DNA of 64,000 nucleotides from Dendrolimus kikuchii (GCA_019925095.2 CM034401.1:12683338-12747337); one strand, 5' to 3'. Positions 30,030 to 44,369 are shown, counted from the stretch's first letter. Made by a program: numbers and translations. Notes: a model not told the origin generated them from the sequence alone.

Positions 30030-32510
30030 AGAAATTTACTTTACTTATGTAAATATATTTTGTTTACATTTAATTTTACAAAGTTGTTCACACTTAACTC
30101 ATAGCGTTTTTTTGTCGGGTGTTTTGCCAGCCCTCTTCGTCCATAAATAATCGTGTCGGACCTCGTTCGCTTATGAGTAAGTATGGATGTTGGGCCTGAA
30201 GACCCTCACCCCGCTGCCCCCCCCCCCCTCTTTACATACATATCGTGACTCCAGCTTTAGTCGGGTGCGACAACCGACTAGGGTCAATAGAGGCGCCGAT
30301 ACTTGATTAAAATACAGCGCCCGATACCCGAAATGTGGGAACAAGCTGTAACCTAGGATGTCTGGAGGATATTGCTTACTATACGCGACAAGACCGCCGA
30401 TAGTTCTAATCTTTACTAAAGATTCTTTAGCTGTGATCAATGTTGATGTTGTACTTATGTACTAACAATAGATAATTGTTTATTTGTCTCTTTGAAAGTT
30501 TGTTTCGCTTTGAAACGATTTGCATTCAAAATTTGAGGAAAAAGATTGTTTTTTTTTAATAATTTATATAGGTGTATGTTTTTTATTGATATTTTGCATG
30601 CTTACCGTGAATACACCTTAATTTCCCAGTCTAGCGCGGACGAAGTGGCAGGCATGGAAAGTTGTGCAAACTTTAAAGTTTTACATATGAGTAAGGAAGG
30701 ATTTGTAAGTCGGTGACGATACTAATGTAACAGATAGGCGGTTATTAGTTGTGACATACCGTGGGATCAATTAGATGTGGTTTTAGCCTATTGCAGATTT
30801 CACTTTACATAACCAAGCAAATAAGTAATAGAATCCCGTTCTTTACGATTGTATAACGTTCTTATCGCTAAAAGATGTGTTTACGGACATTAACCCTGTT
30901 TACGCGTTGAATGGGAAATGGAAAAATAACCATTTGCATAACGAGTTCGTATGCAGATTGTAAGGATAACGTTGACTTGGTCAGAGCTAGGGTTACAATA
31001 TGAAAATATATAATTCTGGAATATTAACGTAATTTCTACAATTTCTTGTAAAATACAATAAATGTTTAAATGCGAAAGTACCTTTAAAATGTAGTGAGTT
31101 TTTTAAATTTAAATTAAACCGCCAAGGCCCAAAATTCGTGATATAAATAATAAATAAATAAAAATATAAAATTTTATAATTTGACTTCCATATGTTTTGC
31201 ATTCAGTTAAACGTAAGACATCAAATATTAAAATGATGGATGAGTCGGTCATTATAAATAATTTCCTCCGATTACTGTTAAATTGAGTAAAAGCGGTGCA
31301 ACAAACTCACCGCAATATATTTTTTCTTTAATATTTTATATTACCTATATATTATGTAAGTATATTTTGAACTTGTGTAAGTTTAAAAAAAAGTAGTTTA
31401 CATGTATATTTTCTGAAGGAGCGTGATAGCCTTAGATCATATAAACGTCTATAACTCAATGGTGATAGCGCATGGATTGAATTAATTATTTTTTAAATAA
31501 ATTAATTAATTTCGTTAAATTTTAATTCGTCATTTTTAAGATTTTCTGCATGTGCAACACAAAATTATTCAATTATATATGTCACAAGGATGAATGGTCT
31601 GCCTGGTCTGTATTAGCGCCATCTTTGGACATCACAAAACATTACTTGCGTTGATGTCGTCAAGAAACATTTCCAAACTAGTTTTCTCGCATCTCTACCA
31701 AGATAAACTTCATGATAGGCTATATAATAACTAGATGGCGCTTAAGGCTTAAGCCACCAGTCTAAAAAGGTTCAAGGTAATATATAATTTTCTGTAAGTG
31801 AACACTATTTTGGGTTTTGAGGAAATAAATTTACAAAATCTAAGTAGATTTTTTCTGTTTCAATATTTTTGTCATTTACTAATTTTATAATGTTGTTTGA
31901 TACCTATTAGTACATTATCAATGATACAGAAGGCGATAAATAATCAATAGATTTTTGAAATGCTATTTATCTTGAACGGGAATCGAATCCGCTGATTATG
32001 AAAAAATAGCTATATTATTACACCAACTTATAGATGTTCAGTTACAGCAGAAATATTTCATTTTTTCCATATTGGATAAAATTATGTGTAGTCAAAAGAC
32101 CGGCGCAATTTGACGTGTCATTAATAGAAGGAAAATAATAAAACATTTAGTTAAAAATCAACTTTCCAATCTCTTAATTTATCGTTTGATATTCCTTACA
32201 AAATTTGACCCTTACAAGCTAAACTATGGGTTGATGTAATATGTGTTGTGTATTATATAGCATAATTAATTTTTCAAAAATCTATCTAGAAGAAATCACT
32301 TTAGTTTTCATCAAAATCAGCCTGAAAGTCCTTTAAGTATTTTTCGCTATATCTTATGGTTTCGAATTTAGCCATAAAGTCCCATTTGGAAAATTCAGCT
32401 ATTGGTATAGTCATAATAGTATAGCCATTTCCTAAGAAAGTAGGAGTGAACTATTTAGGCCTACCTTTACCTTCGTTATTGGAATCCTGAAATGTATCTG
32501 AATATAATAT
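30030..32510. other. intergenic, no recognised feature
   Basis: Holds a C-run at 30217-30228 and only chance frames. Nothing recognised over about 2.4 kb. Confidence 0.3.
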
Positions 32511-32516
32511 AGATAA

Positions 32517-32690
32517 ACTAGCTATACCCGGCATGAGTTGCACCGCTACTACGTAAAGCATTATTTTTGTATATTGTGTTATTGAATCAGAAATTCTCGC
32601 GGGCGTCCTCAGAATACCCTACCAAAGTTTCATCACAATCTGATCATAGAGGAACAAAATACAAATGTTATTTTTATTAATATAGATTAC
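32517..32690 (-). mobile_element. short Helitron-like element, family C
   Basis: On the minus strand it begins TCTATATTAATAAAAATAAC near 32690 and ends ...GCCGGGTATAGCTAG near 32517. 174 bases, non-coding. Confidence 0.55.
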
Positions 32691-32907
32691 GTTGGGCAAA
32701 TAGTGCCTAAAAATTGCACTTATGAATTATGTACTTTTCAGTAATCTTAATTAACGCCATCTGTTTTCATTACGAGAAAAATAATACTTGCGGAGGCATT
32801 GCACAAGAATACAAGACTGAAAATTGAAACATAAGGAATGTTGGTCAAACTTTGTGTTGAGTTCACAGTAACTAGATGGCTCTTTATAACTTTTAGTCTT
32901 CAAAGAT

Positions 32908-33028
32908 TCACACTGGTGTGCGTAGATATGTAACCGGCGGTTAAAATAAAATAATCGCTGTTTAGTCATATAGTTTTAGTGATTATTTTATTTTAATCAT
33001 CGGTTAAATGTCTATGCACGTCAGCGTT
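32908..33028. mobile_element. 121-bp fold-back MITE
   Basis: Arms of about 49 bases are imperfect inverted copies. The core match is taaaataaaataatc (exact), the outer part cactggtgtgcgtagatatg versus its diverged partner. Non-coding. Confidence 0.7.
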
Positions 33029-33034
33029 AATAGT

Positions 33035-33335
33035 ACAATTTTTAAATATGATAGTTATTGACAGTTTTGCTTAATACTTAAAACAACATACTATAGTCAT
33101 AGTATCATTTAATTAAAGAACTTGTTACTTATTATAAATATGACACCCTTTGAAATGCAATTAATATTACGATCACACTAGTCTTATAAATTAAAAATGC
33201 TGATTCTGCAACACTCAGGTGAAGGCTAATCGTAGCTCAAATATAATATAAACAAAAGTTTTAGTTGTATGACTACATTACATTTATATATTTAATAATT
33301 TTTCAGTTATAATTATAATTTTTAATTATAATATA
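33035..33335. repeat. AT-rich stretch ending in a small palindrome
   Basis: At 33302-33345 'tttttcagttataattataa' is followed by its imperfect reverse complement. Nothing else recognised. Confidence 0.4.
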
Positions 33336-33339
33336 ACTG

Positions 33340-33582
33340 AAAATTCAACGCAGCGGTTCTCTAGAACGTTTAGTCCGCGTACAATAATGATCTGGAGAGA
33401 ACTTCCCGCCGAGGTTTTTTTCCCTCTGCGCTACGACATGGGGTCGTTTAAGCAGGCGTTATAAAATTTCTTAGAGGCCGGCAACGCCCCTGGTGTTACA
33501 AACGTCCATAGGCGACGGTGACCACTATCCATCAAGTGGGCCGTCCGCCTGTTTGCCTGCTTCAGGCAATAAAAAAAAATAG
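33340..33582 (+). pseudogene. LINE reverse-transcriptase C-terminus and tail with poly(A)
   Basis: The frame from 33361 reads RTFSPRTIMIWRELPAEVFF, then LRYDMGSFKQAL, a stop, then NFLEAGNAPGV. The 'W.ELP..VFP..YDM..FK' pattern is the usual C-terminus of a CR1/R1-type LINE. A tail with 'gtccataggcgacggtgacc' and an A-run (33572-33580) follows. It shares its tail with the family A elements at 6745 and 22012, which suggests those derive from it. Confidence 0.65.
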
Positions 33583-33589
33583 TTTATAG

Positions 33590-34105
33590 AGAATTCAATC
33601 TTTTGATAGCAAAATCTGCTCATAATTAATCATAAATTGTTGTACCACAAAGTAGTACGTATGCTATTATTACTTCTATTATTTCATTCTTCATCTTCAT
33701 ACTTCTATTATATCATGCTTACTAATAACTAAATGTATGCGTATTTGTCCTTTCATTAAATCTGTTTTCTTTTATGGACATATGTCCAAATACAAATTAT
33801 TTAAAAAATATCGAGGGTTGAAAGGCTATTTGTTTTAAGCGACATTTTGTGTGAGACTTAACACTATGGGGTTTTTTATCGTAATATCTCAACTTAAAGA
33901 AATATAAAGAACCTGACATCTAGTTTCAATCTATGGATGTTTTTTTTTAAGTATTGTAAACATTTCGTTAGTGATGTGTTTTTATGGGTCATTTGAAACT
34001 TCAAACTTTTCTCCCGACAATTTTTAAAAATGTCGTTTAAAACAAATAACCTTTCACCCATCGATATCTAGGCCCATTGCAAATTTTGTTTTACATAATA
34101 GATAA
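33590..34105. other. no recognised feature
   Basis: Nothing recognised. Confidence 0.3.
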
Positions 34106-34109
34106 TAAA

Positions 34110-34230
34110 TATTAGTCCATAAACGTCCCATTGTAGGGCTTAGGTCTCCCAATTTTCTGGAGGGAAAAGACAGAATTCCTACCAAACTTATCCAAGGCAG
34201 CTTGGAGATTTAGTCGAATGCTACGATAAT
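34110..34230 (-). repeat. SINE 3' fragment, diverged
   Basis: Matches the 3' half of the main SINE family in reverse (cataaacgtcccattgtagg through ttatccaaggcagcttgg). Confidence 0.55.
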
Positions 34231-34234
34231 GGGA

Positions 34235-34774
34235 CCAAATAAAATTAAGCAGCTTTAACAATATTTAAAATTTAGAATCAGTTAAAATGGATCAGGGAAT
34301 TTCTGTTTTATTTAATATATGATATATATGTTTGAAGAATGATATTATGAAGGTAAGTAAATATACATAGGATTTGTAAGTTTGTTTAAAATATTAGGTT
34401 AAATGGAAGACGGCTCGTTCACTGATCTACTTAATTTTTTGAGTGCAAGGTTTCTTATGGAAGGTCGCCTGTAACTTATTTTCAGAATGTGGTTAGAGAT
34501 CTCATTTTTATTACATTTAAATAAATGATTCTTTTTTTATACTGTACTCTTACATATTTATTAATTTTTTGGATAATTATATCAATTGCGCGACAATATC
34601 GAATATTTTCGAATGAAGATTTGTAGTCACTAATGAATAGTGATGATTATATTTATTAAACATTATATATAAATTCTTTTGTTGATCACAAGATCTATCT
34701 TTTGTTATTTTACTTAACAAATTTTGGATGACTATCAACTTATTACATTAATAACAGATTACTGACTGATCTAT
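34235..34774. other. no recognised feature
   Basis: AT-rich; nothing recognised. Confidence 0.3.
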
Positions 34775-34953
34775 GAAATAAAATACTCTTTATTTTACAC
34801 CAACATGATTGAAAGAAAAATACATTAATCTTAAATACTGTAGGTAGTATGGGCGGCCTGGCCTTATTACTTAAAACAATTACAATTTGTCAAATTAAAT
34901 AATTGTCTAAAATTTAAATACTACTTAAATAATTCTGGTTTGTTTAAATGACA
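34775..34953 (-). other. SV2-like gene 3' UTR, part LINE-tail derived
   Basis: From the stop to an AATAAA on the minus strand at 34789-34794 is about 160 bases. The distal part (34775-34870) resembles the LINE 3' tail seen at 63390 and 63590: 'cggcctggccttattactta' against 'cggccttatcgcttaaaa', and 'ctctttattttacaccaa' against 'cactttattgctcaccaa'. The transcript end may therefore come from the repeat. Confidence 0.6.
34789..34794 (-). terminator. polyadenylation signal AATAAA of the SV2-like gene
   Basis: First AATAAA after the stop codon, in the sequence GTAAAATAAAGAG. It coincides with the AATAAAG expected at the end of the LINE tail. Confidence 0.65.
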
Positions 34954-35015
34954 TCATTTCAATGAATTTATTTTCTTGCGATCCGATGGTAAGAAAAAAG
35001 CGACAAAAATTCCAC
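34954..35015 (-). CDS. SV2-like gene, coding exon 10 (last)
   Basis: Encodes [19 protein letters not shown] and the stop at 34954-34956. The 'FLPSD' end is typical of the family. Confidence 0.88.
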
Positions 35016-38000
35016 CTGAAAATACAAATCAATCTGTTAATAGCGCAGAGTTGTAAAACTACTCAATGAAGGGTAACCTAAGCATGCATATGTTTATTCT
35101 TTCTACGTTTACCTAGCCACTGACTTATTTTGTAAAACAAAGTCTTAAGATCCTGAGATTAACATGCTTGAAAGGTGATACAAAATTCTTTCGAGGCTAG
35201 CAGCACATTAAAAACATCTTTAGTGTTGCAAATGTATGTAGGAGATGGTAATTACTTTCCATCAGTTATGCTAGCTTAGCATATCTGCTGAAATACAACT
35301 GTAAAAAGGTACTAAATCTTCAATAACTAACGCATATACTATATTTAAAACAATTCTTTTTGAGTTGAGCCCTACCCCCGCATATCCTTTCAGTCTTGTG
35401 TTAACACATATTTGAGTTATAAACTCTTACAGATAGTCAAACTACAAATTTGGCAGTATGCTAGTATGTGATACAATAAATTGCATTGATTGCAGTGAAG
35501 TAAAGTTTATATTTATGAATAATATATATAAATTCAGCTTCCATATGAGGCTACAAAATTTATACATAACGCTCCGTTTTAACAGAAGAGTGTTTTTATT
35601 CCAAAGTTCCCACGAAAATGGGAAATTCCAAACCTTTTTTCAAGATTAAGATAAAAACAATTAGAACAATCATAAAACTGAGCCACAGCGAAGCGTGACT
35701 GAATTTAGTTAGTTATAATAATAATAATTAATGTGGATTTGTTCATTAGAAAACATACATGAAAATATTTCTGAATCTGAAACTATAACTTCCCCTTGGA
35801 AATGGAACAAAACGTTCACACGGATGGAGCTGCAGTAAAAACCCTAAATATTACGAGTATCAGGTCATTATCGCGTATTATTACAACATTTCAGGGTACG
35901 TACTAAAAACGAATACCGCCCAGCCAAAGAAGGTTAAGTTACAATAGTCAACTATAGTCGCACCAACTATGTTGACCCCACTGAGACAGGTTATCCTGGC
36001 GCACATCAAACCCAAGCTAGTTCCTAGGCCCCTGAAAAAATAATATAATCAAGGTATGAATAAAAGACTTGAATGCAATAACAATATTAAGTTGATTGGT
36101 ATTACAATTTGATGACATTGAAAAGAAAAGATTTTTTTAATTTATAAATTTTAGTTGCATGGATATTTTTTGCAAACCAGCAATATATTTGCGATTATGA
36201 AATCTATAGGTTTATTACGCTAGTAGTACAAGGAATTATTTTACCTAAAAGGACATAACGACTATAATATCAGACCATAAAGACAGTATATCCATGATGC
36301 TTGTCCGAAACGAAATGGTGGGTTTGACACATTGATTATTTCAATAGCAGATCAGCTCGTGGTAATTGTAACAATATGCACATTAGGTCAGAAACGACCT
36401 AAGTGTGTATGTTTCCTGGCTAGGATGTAGACAGATATCATTTATAATGCCAATTTGAGACACAAGAGCGTTAGCCACTAAGCTACTACAGGCTAACAAT
36501 ATGTAATAAATTAATAATGACTAATATATAATTCATATATACATATAATTCATACCTATATGACGTTGGATACAAATCAACGAAGTAAGATGCCACATTG
36601 CCGACAAGGATTCCCGCTAACTGTATTAATATGAAGAAAATCATGCTGACAATAGGCTGGTAAATGAGATTCACAAGAACACAACTGATCCCTGATATAC
36701 ACAGTGTACTTATTAACACAATTTTGCGCCAACTTGCTAATTTTGAAGACAAGTAATTGACGATTGTGAAGAAAATACTAAAAGCCATTCCTGAGTAGAT
36801 TGTGTTCTTTGATATTGTATCGTCACAGATTTCCTGAAATCAAAAATAAGTTTCATAAATTTCAAATTTCAATCTCAACAGTAGGTGACCTACATGCGAT
36901 GCTGTGTAAACTTCAGATCCATGTACTGCGGAAAATATCGTATTATCGGGATATATACCGTACAACGGATACTGTATACAGTATCCTATATTAGTTTTAG
37001 ATCAAATATGTTATGGAAAGTGCCATATTTAAAAATGACGATAATCCATTTATTCTCATGATCGGAAGAAGGAATAACCAAACATCGGAATAAAATTTAT
37101 TCAAAAAAGTATAGATAGTGGCATGACAGAGTTTATACTCGTATGAAAAATTTAACAGAACTTAAAAGACTTATTTTAACAAAAACCAAAACTCTTTTCA
37201 AAGTGTGCAACAAAATTTTGTCTTTGAATAATTTTGCTCTATACTATTTCGCTCAACGGGCTACAGAGCGAGCTATGGTGGGTGTTTCTCTTATGGATAA
37301 AATTATAAATAAGGATATTCGTAAGAGAACCAAGGTAACCGACATAGCTCGCAAAATTAGCAAGTTGAAGTGGCAGTGGGCCGGTCACGTCTGCCGTTGG
37401 ACCGATGGCCGATGGAGCACACAAGTTCTGGAGTGGAGACCGCGTCTCGGTAAACATAGTGTCGGGCGCCCTCCAGACCGATGGACCGATGACCTGTGCA
37501 CGGTCGCTGGTATGCGCTGGATGAGGAAATCAGAGGACAGGGATTTGTGGTGCCTCCTTGGGGAGGCCTACGTCCAGCAGTGGACTGCGAAAGGTTGACG
37601 ACGATACTGTTTCTTGAAGAAAATGGATAATAACAAAAAATACTAGTTAAATTATTCATCAATGTAAGTAGGGTTATTCTATAGAATATACAGAATCTAA
37701 ACAATATTAATAATTACTTTCGAAAGTCTACTTACATAATCTAAATCCGGTGTGGATGTTAGGTTTGCAACAATTTTTTCACAGAAACTTGTATTCGTCT
37801 GCGACATCGATGAATAGAAGGAATTAACCATAGTTGGAAACCACATGAAGAATACATTATTGCTGAAATAAAGCAAACAATTGAAAATAATATACTTCTA
37901 ACAAGTTATCCGTAGCTCTTGCTAACGTCAGTGTATCATCTCTTGTAGAAGGAGCAAGAAGATTTTACCCATACGTCACTGATTCCTTGGAAGATAGAAT

Positions 38001-41000
38001 AGCTGCTGATGAGAGTTATATGATTCTACATACTATATATATAAGTATATGACCATCTGATCTTTCAATGATTAAGTCACGGTATAGTGGCCACTGGCCC
38101 TGCCTTAACAGCCGAGTCTATCACAGACTATCTATAGAACCTAAGGTAAGGTTCCATATTTGTACCATTTGGGGTTTAACCGTGAGTTTGTGGAGTGACG
38201 TCACTCATGACCAAAATCCTGGTTTACAATCTGGAAAAACTTCTCATAGGCATTGATCTGTAATAAATCTTAAGGTTTATTTAGATTTTATTTAGTTTTA
38301 GACTTTTATGACACGAACAATTGAAAACTGATCTGACTGACTGAGCCTAGCTGGCTAATAAGCTAATCATGAATTTATAAATGTTATCCGAAGCATTATC
38401 ATCTTATTCCATTGTTGGTTACATGTAGCTAAAATTGATCGGTTATAAATCACCATTTGCCAGACAGCGTGCACTGCCTCCGATAGTTTACTGCGCCAAC
38501 TATGAATATAATTTGCAATTACCACATGTTCACGGTTAAGGAAAACATCACAAGGAAACATGCACAATTTCACATTAAGATTGTCTATATATACGTGAAG
38601 CAAAAACTTTGTACCCCTTTTTACGAAAATTGCACCGACGGAGTAGTATGAAATTTCGCACACTTATAGTTTATATAGAGAAAAAGCGATGAATGCTAAT
38701 ATTTTTAAAAATTATGCATAAAAATACATTAAATCAATAAAAAAAAAATTACACACACTACCGTGTATTTGATACACGCACGCATATATACTCTTTTGTT
38801 TATTGTTAAAGTCAAATTAACAGTGTAGCTTTGGCGAAATCTGTGATTATAGAAGTATAGTCTTTGACATTAATTATTATGGTCGAATCGACCACTAGTC
38901 ATAATAATATGCGAATGCAACTAACCCGCCTTGGTTATGTGTGGCAAGTAGGTATACAGTCTCTCCGCCTGAATCGAAACACATTCTTACCGATGAGATG
39001 CGTTTATGAGGTAATTATTTTATTTTATTTATAAAATAAGGATCAAAATACATTGTAATTAGTTTAGAAAACTAACAGAATGAAATAAACGGAAAAGCAG
39101 TAAAAAATAATCGCAGCTAGCTCGTAGTATAAAGAACTCTTTTCTCTATTGAACTCGTCCTTACTCTTGAGAAGTAAAAGGCTAACATTGATCTTAATGT
39201 CAATGGCATTAAAAGGCTTGTTTGGGCTTGTTATTCAAGTTGGGAATCACTATTATCCGCTTTTGAAAGCTGTGTATTGTTGTAGGTACTTCTCAAATTG
39301 GTATTTATTATTATTGACTTTTATAAAAATTCAACTGACGGAATATGTCTAGAGGATCCGGATAAGTGAAAGAATGAATATATAATACGTACTTGAAATA
39401 TTTGAAGTAAACTTGGAAAAGGATTATGCGGTACAATAGAATTGGTAAACTTTATAATATTCATATTATAATATGTATAAACTGGGAAAAGGATTTAACT
39501 TGTTTTTTTACGGTTATAGAAATTAAGTATCATTGAAATTGTAAGCTACACTCAATGACATTAAAAGAATACGTTTTATGTCGAATAATGGTAGGTGTAC
39601 TTTTTGAGGTACACAAGCGTAAAGTATGTAAGTAAAAGAAATGTATGATTCCACGACTGTATGATTAGTTTCTTTTTAACAGGCTTGAGATTGAAGCGAT
39701 TATCACGAAATTCACTACCTATATAGGTATGTACAGAGCGACCGCCATGGAAAGCCTAGTTACTTATTGCTGTCGTGCTAAAATAAAAAATAAAAGAAAA
39801 AATCTAAAATAAGTAATATACATTTCTTACGTGCTTAAACAGACAGACATCAAGAAAAATAGCTGTATCGTTCTAAGAACTAGCGGCGGACGAAAGATTG
39901 GGATTACTTGTGCAACAACAGAATTCCAGAAATTAATTTCCTTCTTGTCGCCTTTAGCTTCAGAGGCTATCAGAGATTTTACCTGAAATTAAAATTAGCC
40001 CTAAAGACAAAAAAGCCGTGGTATACTTAATAGCGCACTCGCGTTCCAAACTCAATGGGGGGAGTTTGAATTTAGGCCACAAAGGACGCACTACTTAGAT
40101 AGTTTTTAGACATAAAGTGAATACTATTGCTACAATTACTACGTGCTTATTTGGAAGGAAAACATCATTGTGAAATCTGCTTGTCAAAGTAACCGTTGTG
40201 TTAAACCTGCCAATCAACCTTCAACAAGCGTTGCGGGTATACTGTCCGTTCCCCTATAAATGGCCGCCCAAGCCCAGCAATAAGACGTTTATGGGCTGTT
40301 ATTATTACGTTATTACACGAAAGACATAAGTTTAAAAACCATACACCTCTACAGCTATAAGTAATGGGGAAAAGAACAGGCGATACCAAGCTTTTGAATA
40401 AGCGTAATACCAAATTTGCTTTAGATAAGCGCAGCGATAGCGCAGGGCATGGGCCCTGGATTGAGGATTTATGTCCAAATAGGCACGTTTATGAGTTGAT
40501 TTGATCAGTGGCGAAAAGGGCGATTCCTATATACTGAGCAAATAAAATGGTTACAACGCCCGTGTATCGTTTAAAAGACATGGACATAAATGTTGGCACA
40601 AAATACACACTGTTTAGAAAGTTTTCTAGGCTTAATGTGCAACGTGCGTACAGCGAAGGAAAATATTTACTGGAAACCTTTACAAATCCTCCATTCTGCT
40701 TTGGCGTAGCATAGCGAATATACCGCTTGGAATTGGACCAGCGTCCAACTTTTTTTTTTTTTTTTTTTTTTTTACCACAATCTTGCCTTATTTGGGGCGA
40801 AGATATGGCCTAGGATGGAGCACGCTTGCCTAGAAGGTACCTATTCACACGGGACTTGAAGACACCCAGGTTATATGTATCCGGAAAGACAGACTCCGAC
40901 AGTGAGTTCCACTGTGGCATTTTACATTTTCATGGAGAACGATCCTAGGAACAGTACGGTGCTTATGTCCTTTTCCTACCATTGCGACGCTCGCACTTTA

Positions 41001-44000
41001 GTTTAGTTAACCCTATTTTCTAGAGACACTACTCTCAACGCAAGGGTTCTCAACAATATTTTTCTTGCGTACTTTAGGAATTTGAAATACGTTTCCAGCC
41101 AAGGTTATTTCTGCGCACTGCAATATAGCGTTTTGCAAAAAGGGAAGGTATCATAAAATTCTTTCGAAATGGGCAGCAACTTGTTCTAGGCTATAGGCGA
41201 TGGAAACCACTTTCTATCAAGTTAGTAGTTAGCTTGTCTGGTATTCCAGTTACAAATATAAAAATATTCGTGGTAGTCGTGGTAACGTAATGGCTAGCCC
41301 ACGCGTCCCAGACCCAAAGGGCGCGGGTTCGATCCTGGCTGGAACGCATGCACCGCTTAGGCAGTTTTCTGACCTAATGTTAATATTGTTACAATTACCA
41401 CGTGCTAATAACGGTGAAGGAAAACATCGTGATGCAACCTGCACATCGAGATAACCGATGTGTCAAACCTGCCAAGCTGCCTTGGACAAGCGTGGCGGGT
41501 ATACTGTCCGTTCCCCTATAGTGGGAGGCCCGAGCCCAGCAGTGGGACATTTATGGGCTGCTATTATTTTATTATTATATAAAAATATTGAAAAACTATC
41601 GGCCCAGCGCGGTTTCACCTGCGCTCTGTCCCGCTCCCGTGGTATATAGCGTCATGGTATATAGCTTATGACACTCCCTGTTAACGTAGCTTTCGAACAA
41701 TATTTTTTTAAAATCGGTTTAATAGATCCAGAGATTACCCCCTACAACGTCACAAACTTACAAACTTTACCTCTTTATAATATTAGTATAGATTAGAATT
41801 ACTATAATATTATTAGTATTAGTATAGAAGATTATACTAACCAAAGATTCGTCACTTTGTTTAACTCCGTAAAATTTCTTTAATATTTGCATTGCTTTAT
41901 CAGTGTCTCCTTTATTGACTAGGAATTTAGGACTTTCTTCCATAAAGAATATCATAACAGCACCTAAGGCCAGCATCGAGGCCATTATGAGAGCGAATAG
42001 ACGCCACGGCCTATATGTAATGCCTAGCCATGGTATCGGTACATTGAATTCCAGAGATAATATTCCAAGTGCTAGAACTGAAAAGCGTGTACACACTATC
42101 GTCAACAAAATTTCTTTAGCTTTCTGTAACTGTTAGTAGTAATGAGTGTTTAAATCAGCTACTTTAGTCTGACATATCAACTACTTTCTAGAATGATTGT
42201 GATTGAGTACTTACTAATGTTACTATTGAAGTTATTGGAATCTACCCTCGTAATGTTTTATTTTCTTAAATATACGTTATCTATAGTTACCATATTATTA
42301 TATTGAACATAATAAACATATATATAATAAAGAATGTTCTAAATGAAATCTTTTCCAATTCTTAATCGTTCTTGCAGGTGTTTTATTTCCCCTTTGAATT
42401 TGAGTGATCTATTATTGGCGTTAATCTCTTTGTTCACACCGCCATAAGACGTCATAAAACCTTCTTTCTTCTGTTGGTATTGCATGCGAATACATGGAAG
42501 CTATTAAGCTGACCATGTAACGCTATCAAGAACCAATAGGCGGCATATTGCTAAGAGGCAATGTCTAATTTACAATTGGATGAGGGTCGGTCAGTCGGGA
42601 AATGCGCCAGTCGTATTCTGACTACGGACGAAGCATTCCCCAGTGCACTTTCGGAGCGAATATCTTATAAAGACGAGCTTTACGCGATTTATGTGATAAC
42701 GATTTTCTGCCCCACAGTATGGTTTTCTTGTATTCGGCAAAACTTGTAAGAACTGTGAATTACGCGTATGAACTTCTAATAAACTTTGTAATAATTCCAA
42801 CGGCATTTTTGAATTTACATACTACAAACTGCCCTACGAATTCGTAATAATTTCAATCGTACACAGTCTGGATATATTAAAAAAAGCTTAATTTTGATCT
42901 CGTCTTAAGCAATTTAATATCAGTTGGAATGTACAATTTTCATCTCTCATTTCTTAATAAAAGATGGAACAATATTCGTAAGCATACAATTAGTGTTTCA
43001 GAACCCGCGGCAATGTAGAGGATGAAAAAACAATTACCGTAACAGATAAAATCCGAAGCTAAGTTGAAGCTATTCATTATAAAAATGTATTTATTTCTGT
43101 TTTTGCTGTTTGTGCATTCGCCTAAATACGTGATACTGAGCGTGATTGATGCTGTTGAACTGGAAAAATACGGAAATATTTAATAAGAACCTGGTTTCCT
43201 CACATTAACTTCAATTTTTTAGAAACCGAGAGTAAAATGTTTTACGTTTATTGTTCATATTCGGTCTCCACACTACCTATTGTACTGGATTTCACTACAA
43301 TCGGTTCATATTGAAGACCATAAGGAGTGACCACAATAATATAAAAAAATCCAAACGTTTAAACGAACTCTATTTTATGTTTTAGCATCACTGTATAGGA
43401 AAACTATACATGCTAATCAGCCGGTAAAAATATAACTCTTTAAAGTGTCTATGCTATGCAAAGTCAAAAATTCAAAAGAAACTTATTAATTTAAAAGTTT
43501 AAAATGTTGCATTATTTGACTAGTATGAATTGTTTGTATCATTACAACTATATCATGCAAAAGATTTAATTTGCATCATTACCTCTGAAACTTTATTTAT
43601 TTAATTCTTGAAATAAGGCAACGGGTAAATTAATGCTTGAGCTCAGAATACAGAAAGATATTTGAGACAGTCTATTTTGGCATATGTCTGCTGTCATACC
43701 ACAAATCTATGTGTTGTCGGGGGCATTGCAGGATTTTGTAACTGCATTTTTCGACAAAATTCCTCAATAAATAATTTCACCAAAAATGCAGTTACAAGTT
43801 CGCGCACCGACACCAACGATGTCATCCTTCACACAATAATCCATTTGATTCTGCTACGTCTTTGTTCTTAAGACATTTCCATGAAATTTTCAGTGTAACA
43901 TTCTTTCTGTGAAATGCTTTTCATTTATTCTTGTTTCATGCCAACATCATTTTCACCTTTTACTCAATTATTCAGTTATGGGTGTCATTTTGAAAGATAG

Positions 44001-44224
44001 ACTCTTACTAGAATGTTAATTTTTATATTTAAAACAAATGAACAAATTTAATGGCACTGAAATTGCAATGTGCCAGTGGAATGCGCTGCCCGTGAAAATC
44101 AGGCGTGTGCAGTCTCTTCACGCGTTCAACGGATTCGTGAAGGATTATTACCTCGGGCTCTTAAGTCAATTATCACATCTTTAACTCTCCCATATTTGCG
44201 TAATTCTATACAAAATTACTTGAT

Positions 44225-44301
<77 letters not shown>

Positions 44302-44315
44302 GTGTGTTCGTGTGC

Positions 44316-44369
<54 letters not shown>

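Noticed and set aside
30171..30440. 89-codon minus frame
   Set aside because: It crosses a C-run and has no splice context or recognisable motif.
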